From: Scybalocola_A sp900557175
GTDB taxonomy: Bacteria; Bacillota; Clostridia; Lachnospirales; Lachnospiraceae
NCBI GenBank assembly: GCA_937890745.1
Contig: CALADH010000043.1
Coordinates: 1 to 38,352, forward strand
Length of the DNA: 38,352 bases
Reading direction: 5' to 3'
The notes below the pieces were generated by a model, which was not told the DNA's origin, did no database searches, and saw nothing but the letters and a program-made list of their open reading frames with translations. The translations under genes and the position numbers were made by a program. Of the stretch, positions 33,672 through 38,352 are shown piece after piece (position 1 is the first letter of the stretch; the number at the start of each line of letters is the position of its first letter).

Positions 33672-34514
33672 TTACCACCCTGTCACTTTCTTAATATAGC
33701 TGCGATTTTTTTGATCTGCAGTTTCCGCATTTTCCAAATAAGCTTCTCCTGGCATCTGCAGTGAAATAAGCCCATTCCAACCGGATTTTTTTATTTCTCC
33801 TACATATTTGGAACAAGGCAGACAACCATCTCCCCACACTCTGTAGCCATGATAATTTCCGTCTGTCATGCGAATCAGTTTTATATCATCTCCAAACTCG
33901 GTGAGCCAGTCGCTGATTGTCTCTCCAGCAGTACTAATTACTTCCGTATCCACATAAAGTTTCAACACATTTCTATCAACTCTGTCCATTATATATCGAA
34001 CATCTTCTATCGAATACAGTGCAGGAGATGCGGCATTTTCAGGGCAATCCGGACCAAATGCAGTTCCCAACAACAATGTCATATAATGCGTTTTCGCAAA
34101 TACTGCAAGCTCATTTAGGTTTTCGACTGCATATGCAAGCATCTCGCTTTTATTTTTATCAAAGCAGCCGCCTTCTGCCGTTATACATACATAATTCGCT
34201 TCTAACGCCTCTGCCGTTAAAATACATTGTTTGAAATAAGCTTTGGATTTTTCTGCCTGTATCGAATGTTGACCGGCACAAACCGTGTACCGGTACGGAC
34301 ATACAGTTACTGCCAAAATCTTTATCTTATTTTCAGACATAAGCCGCTTTACCTTCTCTGTACCAATCGTTTTGCTACTGTCAATATAAATATGCGGTGC
34401 CTGAAGAACAAAATCTATATTCTTTACTCCAAGCTTCTTCTGTACATCAAAGAAATGTTCAAGCGGATATCGGATATATGGCGCATTACTTCCCAAAAGC
34501 TCAAAATTTTTCAT
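33672..34514 (-). CDS. Paralogous TIM barrel with degenerate metal site
   Basis: The 280-residue protein aligns along its length with its downstream neighbour, sharing KNI, AGETISDWLTEFGDD, TDGN and VWGDG patterns. By my manual alignment only Asp189 of the four expected metal ligands is kept. The first Glu is replaced around Gly150/Thr151, the His by Arg215, and the last Glu by Met254. It is therefore probably not a metal-dependent isomerase itself. A non-catalytic partner subunit, a sensor, or an enzyme with a changed mechanism are all possible. The frame is intact and the spacing to both neighbours is three bases, so it is kept under selection rather than being a pseudogene. Confidence 0.85.
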   Translation of the reverse strand: MKNFELLGSNAPYIRYPLEHFFDVQKKLGVKNIDFVLQAPHIYIDSSKTIGTEKVKRLMSENKIKILAVTVCPYRYTVCAGQHSIQAEKSKAYFKQCILTAEALEANYVCITAEGGCFDKNKSEMLAYAVENLNELAVFAKTHYMTLLLGTAFGPDCPENAASPALYSIEDVRYIMDRVDRNVLKLYVDTEVISTAGETISDWLTEFGDDIKLIRMTDGNYHGYRVWGDGCLPCSKYVGEIKKSGWNGLISLQMPGEAYLENAETADQKNRSYIKKVTGW

Positions 34515-34517
34515 TGT

Positions 34518-35282
34518 CTATGCCAAATCTCCCGGATATCCGTCTGTACAAAGTTCAAACCAGACATATCTGAATGCCTCACCCTCCTTGCATACGCTGC
34601 CATGATGGGAACCGTGCGGTGTAAACGTAATATCACCTGATGTCACATGAATTTCTTCCTTTTCGCCGTCATGCTCTGCGAAATATGTAAACTCGGCACC
34701 CGGAAGTGTGATATACCACTGTTCAAGTTCATTGTGAATATGCGTTCCTACCTCTGTAGGGCCGTCATCAATTGTTGCTCCCATAGAAAGACGCCCTAAA
34801 TTACGATGCTCTAACAATGTAATCTGCTGAACATTTTCCGCTGTATTAAATTCCTTATAAAGCCATGCCTCTGACAAACCTCTGAATCTTGGGAGCGACA
34901 TTCTTGCATGCTTCAGACACTGAATATCATATTCTGCAATTTCAGATACTGCGTGAACAATATATAGAGGTTTTTTAGATTTCTCGGCACAATGAATCGA
35001 AAATCTTTCCTTGTCAAATTCCGGAACAAATACAGAAACCTCTTTAATATTATAGATTTTTCTCGGTGTCCTTACATAACCCTCACCATCAACAAACAAA
35101 AAAACCTGGTTATGTTCTTCAAGTTTATAAACCTCAGGTGTCCACGAACATCCCGGTTTTATAGAAATACGTTCAAGCTCACAGTCTTTGCATTCACCGA
35201 TAAGTATCGGAACTCTTGCAACCCCATTTTCATCATAGTTATAAACAATATCTGCACCTCTTGACACTTTAACAAATGACAT
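34518..35282 (-). CDS. Double-cupin protein, second copy
   Basis: The 254-residue protein folds, by sequence, as two cupin domains. The first (about 25-110) contains EEHNQVFLFVDGEGYV but lacks a full metal motif. The second (about 155-245) has both standard cupin motifs. GTHIHNELEQWY gives His181, His183 and Glu187, and FTPHGSHHG gives P-x-G-x2-H ending at His227. It should bind one divalent metal. It is a close paralog of the next gene upstream (35306-36058), 23 bases away. Bicupins of this shape include sugar isomerases, dioxygenases and decarboxylases, so the reaction is not assigned. The ATG at 35282 follows GGAGG. Confidence 0.88.
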   Translation of the reverse strand: MSFVKVSRGADIVYNYDENGVARVPILIGECKDCELERISIKPGCSWTPEVYKLEEHNQVFLFVDGEGYVRTPRKIYNIKEVSVFVPEFDKERFSIHCAEKSKKPLYIVHAVSEIAEYDIQCLKHARMSLPRFRGLSEAWLYKEFNTAENVQQITLLEHRNLGRLSMGATIDDGPTEVGTHIHNELEQWYITLPGAEFTYFAEHDGEKEEIHVTSGDITFTPHGSHHGSVCKEGEAFRYVWFELCTDGYPGDLA

Positions 35283-35305
35283 TTTTTATTTCCTCCATTC
35301 AGCAA

Positions 35306-36058
35306 TTATTCAATTTCACCCGGATAAGCTTCCAAAACCATTTCAAACCATAAATAATCAAGCTTATCCCCCTCAGCAACTGTTGTTCCGTGATAATAGC
35401 CTGTCGGCGTATAACTTATATCACCGCCCTCTAATACAACAGATTCATCTCCGGCTGTATAGGTCATCTTCGAACCCGGAAGCATAATATACCACTGACT
35501 GAGCGCATCGTGTATGTGCTGTCCTACTTTAGAAGGGCCGTCTCCAAGCACCGCCCCACATGATACACGTCCGAGATTACGATGCTCTAAAAGCATTTTT
35601 GACTGAATGCCTTCATCTTTAAAGTCTTCATAATAATTCCATCCATCAGAAATGTTTCTAAATCTTGGAAGACGCATTTTAGAAGCATACAGACAGTGTT
35701 TGTCATAATCATTAAGTTCTGTAATAATATGGATATATTCCAAAGGTTCTTTCGCATCAGACGCACATACAATTTCAAAAGCCTCGGTATCATAATCCGG
35801 CACAAATACAGCTGCCTCTTTTTCAATATTAAAGCCTTTATTCGGTGTCACAACATAGCCTTTTCCCTTTAAAAATATAAATACCTGTGTATGCTCTTTT
35901 GTCGTATACAATTCCGGTTTTACTGAAACACCCGGTTTAAGCGCGCATCTAAAGAATTTTGCCTGCTCTGATTCCCCCTTTAATACTTCTGTCCTTGCAT
36001 AACCATCCACATAATCAAAGACAACTTCCTTTCGTTTTGCAACCTTTACTAAACTCAT
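35306..36058 (-). CDS. Double-cupin protein, first copy
   Basis: The 250-residue protein is paralogous to its downstream neighbour over the whole length, with shared LPRFR, LLEHRNLGR, DGP..VG.HIH and QWY..LPG. The second cupin domain has His181 and His183 (GQHIHDALSQWY) and P-T-G-Y-Y-H with His223. The position equal to Glu187 in the paralog is Ser187 here, so its metal site differs. It follows the ABC ATPase gene, 35 bases away, with an AGGAGGAG ribosome site. Within the uronate operon, an isomerase or epimerase acting on an acyclic keto acid sugar would fit, but this is inference. KduI is also a cupin, yet the sequence is not clearly that family. Confidence 0.88.
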   Translation of the reverse strand: MSLVKVAKRKEVVFDYVDGYARTEVLKGESEQAKFFRCALKPGVSVKPELYTTKEHTQVFIFLKGKGYVVTPNKGFNIEKEAAVFVPDYDTEAFEIVCASDAKEPLEYIHIITELNDYDKHCLYASKMRLPRFRNISDGWNYYEDFKDEGIQSKMLLEHRNLGRVSCGAVLGDGPSKVGQHIHDALSQWYIMLPGSKMTYTAGDESVVLEGGDISYTPTGYYHGTTVAEGDKLDYLWFEMVLEAYPGEIE

Positions 36059-36093
36059 TGTTCTCCTCCTAGCTTTAGTTTTATAAATTTGCT

Positions 36094-36846
36094 TTACAGC
36101 ATCTTGCTCAAAAATTCTTTTAGCCGTTCGTTTTTAGGATTCTCAAAAAACTCCTTCGGCGTTGTATTTTCCTGAATAACACCTTCATTAATAAATACAA
36201 CTCTATCGGCAACCTCTCTTGCAAACCCCATTTCATGGGTAACAACAACCATCGTCATACCTTCATCAGCCAGCGTTTTCATAACATCTAAAACTTCTCC
36301 GACCATTTCCGGATCCAAAGCAGATGTCGGCTCATCAAAAAGAATTAATTCCGGTTCCATACATAATGTTCTTGCAATCGAAACACGCTGCTGTTGGCCG
36401 CCCGATAAATTTGACGGATACTTATCCGCCTTCTCAGCAAGCCTTACAAGGCTTAAATACTTCATTGCCTTTTTTCTGCTCTCCTCTTTTGAAACCTTTT
36501 GCACAAGCTGCGGCGCCATCGTAATATTATCAATCACTGTCTTATGCGGAAAAAGATTAAACTGCTGAAAAACCATGCCGACAGCTTTAAGCGCCTCATT
36601 CCTTTTCTTTTTATCCAGCTTTCTTAAATCCTGACCGTGATAAATAATCTCTCCATCTTCCGCCTGCTCTAAAAAATTCAGGCAGCGTATAAAAGTACTT
36701 TTTCCGCAGCCGGAAGGTCCGATAATTGCAATAACCTCACCTTTTTTAATTTCAATATCAACACCCTTTAATACTTCATTGCTGCCGTAGCGTTTCTTTA
36801 GACCTTTGACCTGCAAAATCGTCTCGGCTTCACTTTTACTTCCCAT
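36094..36846 (-). CDS. ABC transporter ATP-binding protein, polar amino acid type
   Basis: The 250-residue ATPase drives the importer formed with the permease (31164) and lipoprotein (31932). Walker A is GPSGCGKST (43-51) and the signature is LSGGQQQR. Walker B with the D-loop is LILFDEPTSALDP, and the switch histidine is in VVTHEM. The QFNLFPHKTVIDNI Q-loop region and the C terminus are of the GlnQ/HisP kind. Separation of the ATPase from its permease and binding protein by four enzyme genes is unusual and suggests the module was assembled as a unit. The ATG at 36846 follows GAGGAGG. No second ATPase is present. Confidence 0.95.
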   Translation of the reverse strand: MGSKSEAETILQVKGLKKRYGSNEVLKGVDIEIKKGEVIAIIGPSGCGKSTFIRCLNFLEQAEDGEIIYHGQDLRKLDKKKRNEALKAVGMVFQQFNLFPHKTVIDNITMAPQLVQKVSKEESRKKAMKYLSLVRLAEKADKYPSNLSGGQQQRVSIARTLCMEPELILFDEPTSALDPEMVGEVLDVMKTLADEGMTMVVVTHEMGFAREVADRVVFINEGVIQENTTPKEFFENPKNERLKEFLSKML

Positions 36847-36865
36847 TTAGAAACATTCCTCCTCA

Positions 36866-38266
36866 TCACTTAAAGTTAAAGTAGCTTTGGGCATTATCAT
36901 GGGAAATCCCCCTGATAACCCGCTCAAGTGCCGTTTCATCCTGCGGATACTCTCCGGCTTCAACCCAGCGTCCCAAAAGATTGCATAATATTCTTCTGAA
37001 ATAATCATGGCGTGTATATGATAAAAAGCTTCTGGAATCCGTCAGCATCCCTACAAATGTTCCAAGCACGCCAAGCTGCGCCAGTGATATCAGCTGCATC
37101 TCCATACCTGATTTATTATCATTAAACCACCAAGCGCTTCCATGCTGAATCTTCCCTGCAGTCATCCCATTTTGAAAACCGCCTATAATTGAATCAATAA
37201 CCGCATTATCTGATGGATTTAAAGAATACAAAATTGTTTTTGGAAGTCTGTCTTTCACTGCCAACGCATCAAGCAATGCCGTCAGCTTATAGGATGGTGC
37301 ATAATTACTAATACAATCATAACCTGTATCTGCCCCCAGCTTGCCATATTGTTCTGAATTTATATTCCTCTCACAACTATAATGCAGCTGCATTACCCAC
37401 TGGCGCTTACTGTACTCTGCGCCCAAGAACAACATAAGCTTTGTCCTATATTTTTCAGTCTCAGACAATGTTAAATGTTCTTTTCTAAGTGCCTTTTTTA
37501 AAATAGCATCGGCTTCCTTATCACTGCATTCCTCATAAGGCACATATAAAAGCCCGTGGTCGCTGACAACACAATCATTTGCATCAAAATAATCCATCCT
37601 CTTTAAAATTGCATTTTTTAAAGAATCCCAACAGCAAATCTTTTCGCCGGCCACATCCCCAAACCGCTTTACATAATCAGTAAAATCTGAAAGTTCAATA
37701 TTCAACAGCTTATCCGGACGCCATGCCGGATACACTTTTGTTTCAATATCAGTTTCCTTTAATTTGCGATGCCACATTAAATCATCTGCCGGATCATCCG
37801 TCGTACAGATAATTTCTACATTGGATCGACGAATAATTTCTCTGACTGAAAGTTCTTTTTCTGTCAATATATGGTTGCATAACGTCCACACCTCATTCGC
37901 TGTCTCCCGATTTAAAAGCCCATTGTAACCAAAATACTTTTTCAGCTCCATATGGCTCCAATGATACAACGGATTTCCAATAGCCTCCGGCAAAACCTCA
38001 GCGTACTTACAAAATTTTTCATAAGCTGTCGCAGCACCGGTAATATAATATTCATCAACACCCGCAAAACGCATAAGCCGCCATTTATAATGATCCCCCT
38101 CAAGCCAAAGCTCTGTAATATTTTTAAATCGCCGATTTTCATAAATTTCCTTCGGACTGATATGACAATGATAATCTATCACAGGCATATCCTTTGCATA
38201 CTTTTCGTACAACCGCACGGCTGTTTCCGATTCAAGCATAAAATTTTTGTCCATAAAACTTCTCAC
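36866..38266 (-). CDS. uxaC: Glucuronate isomerase, GTG start
   Basis: UxaC converts D-glucuronate to D-fructuronate, or galacturonate to tagaturonate. The 466-residue amidohydrolase-fold protein has the metal-binding HCH (33-35) in VIDYHCHISPKEI. CTTDDPADD lies mid-protein and the C-terminal SYTRHDYFRRILC is family-typical. I use the GTG at 38266 because the family N terminus is usually M-x-x-F-M-D and AGGGGG lies ten bases upstream; an ATG at 38254 is the alternative. It is 22 bases after the end of a LacI-like gene and 19 before the ATPase. With uxuB, uxuA, kdgK and eda it completes glucuronate breakdown. Confidence 0.96.
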   Translation of the reverse strand: MRSFMDKNFMLESETAVRLYEKYAKDMPVIDYHCHISPKEIYENRRFKNITELWLEGDHYKWRLMRFAGVDEYYITGAATAYEKFCKYAEVLPEAIGNPLYHWSHMELKKYFGYNGLLNRETANEVWTLCNHILTEKELSVREIIRRSNVEIICTTDDPADDLMWHRKLKETDIETKVYPAWRPDKLLNIELSDFTDYVKRFGDVAGEKICCWDSLKNAILKRMDYFDANDCVVSDHGLLYVPYEECSDKEADAILKKALRKEHLTLSETEKYRTKLMLFLGAEYSKRQWVMQLHYSCERNINSEQYGKLGADTGYDCISNYAPSYKLTALLDALAVKDRLPKTILYSLNPSDNAVIDSIIGGFQNGMTAGKIQHGSAWWFNDNKSGMEMQLISLAQLGVLGTFVGMLTDSRSFLSYTRHDYFRRILCNLLGRWVEAGEYPQDETALERVIRGISHDNAQSYFNFK

Positions 38267-38288
38267 AATTTAGATACCCCCTTACCAA

Positions 38289-38352
38289 TTAATTTTTTGT
38301 TGTTTCCCGTTTAATATATTCTGTTGATACAATAACCTTCTGCGATACCTCC
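38289..38352 (-). CDS. C-terminal end of a probable LacI-family regulator (cut by window edge)
   Basis: An open frame enters from the right edge and ends in TAA at 38289-38291. Its 20 visible residues end in VIVSTEYIKRETTKN. This resembles the closing strand of LacI/GalR-family regulators (pattern I-V/L-x-T-E-hydrophobic-I-x-R-E-S/T-T). It lies 22 bases before uxaC in the same direction. A uronate-responsive repressor heading the operon is plausible. With so few residues the call is tentative. Confidence 0.55.
   Translation of the reverse strand, partial: EVSQKVIVSTEYIKRETTKN

Noticed and set aside
34518..36058. KduI (5-keto-4-deoxyuronate isomerase) for the bicupins
   Set aside because: KduI is a cupin in a related pathway, but I do not see its specific sequence pattern, so no symbol was given.
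32829..36058. C-glycoside deglycosylation complex (TIM barrel plus small beta-sandwich subunit)
   Set aside because: Superficially similar pairing, but these cupins are twice the size of the known small subunit and no Gfo/Idh-type oxidoreductase accompanies them.
1..38352. CRISPR arrays, tRNA or rRNA genes, insertion sequences, phage genes
   Set aside because: No regular repeats, cloverleaf-like segments, rRNA stretches, transposase or integrase frames were seen.

Overview
The window reads as chromosomal DNA of a Gram-positive anaerobe of the class Clostridia, most likely Lachnospiraceae. This rests on the EF-G, S12 and RpoB/RpoC sequence character, strong AGGAGG ribosome sites, sigma-A type promoters, moderate GC, and a MurT/GatD pair. 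Every supported gene lies on the minus strand, so transcription runs from high to low coordinates. I see no rRNA, tRNA, CRISPR array, insertion sequence or phage gene.

Informational block (1-12267). rpoB-rpoC has its own promoter and a structured leader and ends in a hairpin terminator. The str operon follows directly: rpsL, rpsG, fusA and tuf, with tuf cut by the left edge. It has a near-consensus promoter and a second promoter just ahead of tuf. rpsG starts with GTG and fusA with TTG.

Purine catabolism block (12302-21030). A promoter and a guanine-class purine riboswitch lead into guaD (guanine deaminase), ade (adenine deaminase), an AzgA-type purine permease, and a three-subunit molybdenum hydroxylase of the xanthine dehydrogenase type. 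Together these would import purine bases, deaminate them to xanthine or hypoxanthine, and oxidise those. The riboswitch appears wired as an ON switch: its terminator can form only by taking apart aptamer stem P3.

Cell-wall block (21056-25030). A four-gene operon encodes a membrane zinc-ribbon/YARHG protein, a small zinc-ribbon protein, and MurT and GatD, which amidate lipid II.

ptsI (25036-26836). This gene encodes PTS enzyme I without a neighbouring ptsH. Its leader contains a 19-bp terminator-like hairpin between promoter and start codon.

Uronate operon (26856 to the right edge). The transcription order is the end of a LacI-like regulator, uxaC, an ABC ATPase, two paralogous double-cupin proteins, two paralogous TIM-barrel proteins, an amino-acid-type binding lipoprotein, its permease, uxuA, uxuB, eda and kdgK. 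This is a complete glucuronate route to pyruvate and glyceraldehyde-3-phosphate. It is combined with an unexpected polar-amino-acid-type importer and a duplicated cupin/TIM-barrel module of unknown function. That module, in which one TIM barrel has lost most of its metal ligands, is the best candidate here for an undescribed pathway, perhaps for a conjugated or modified uronate.
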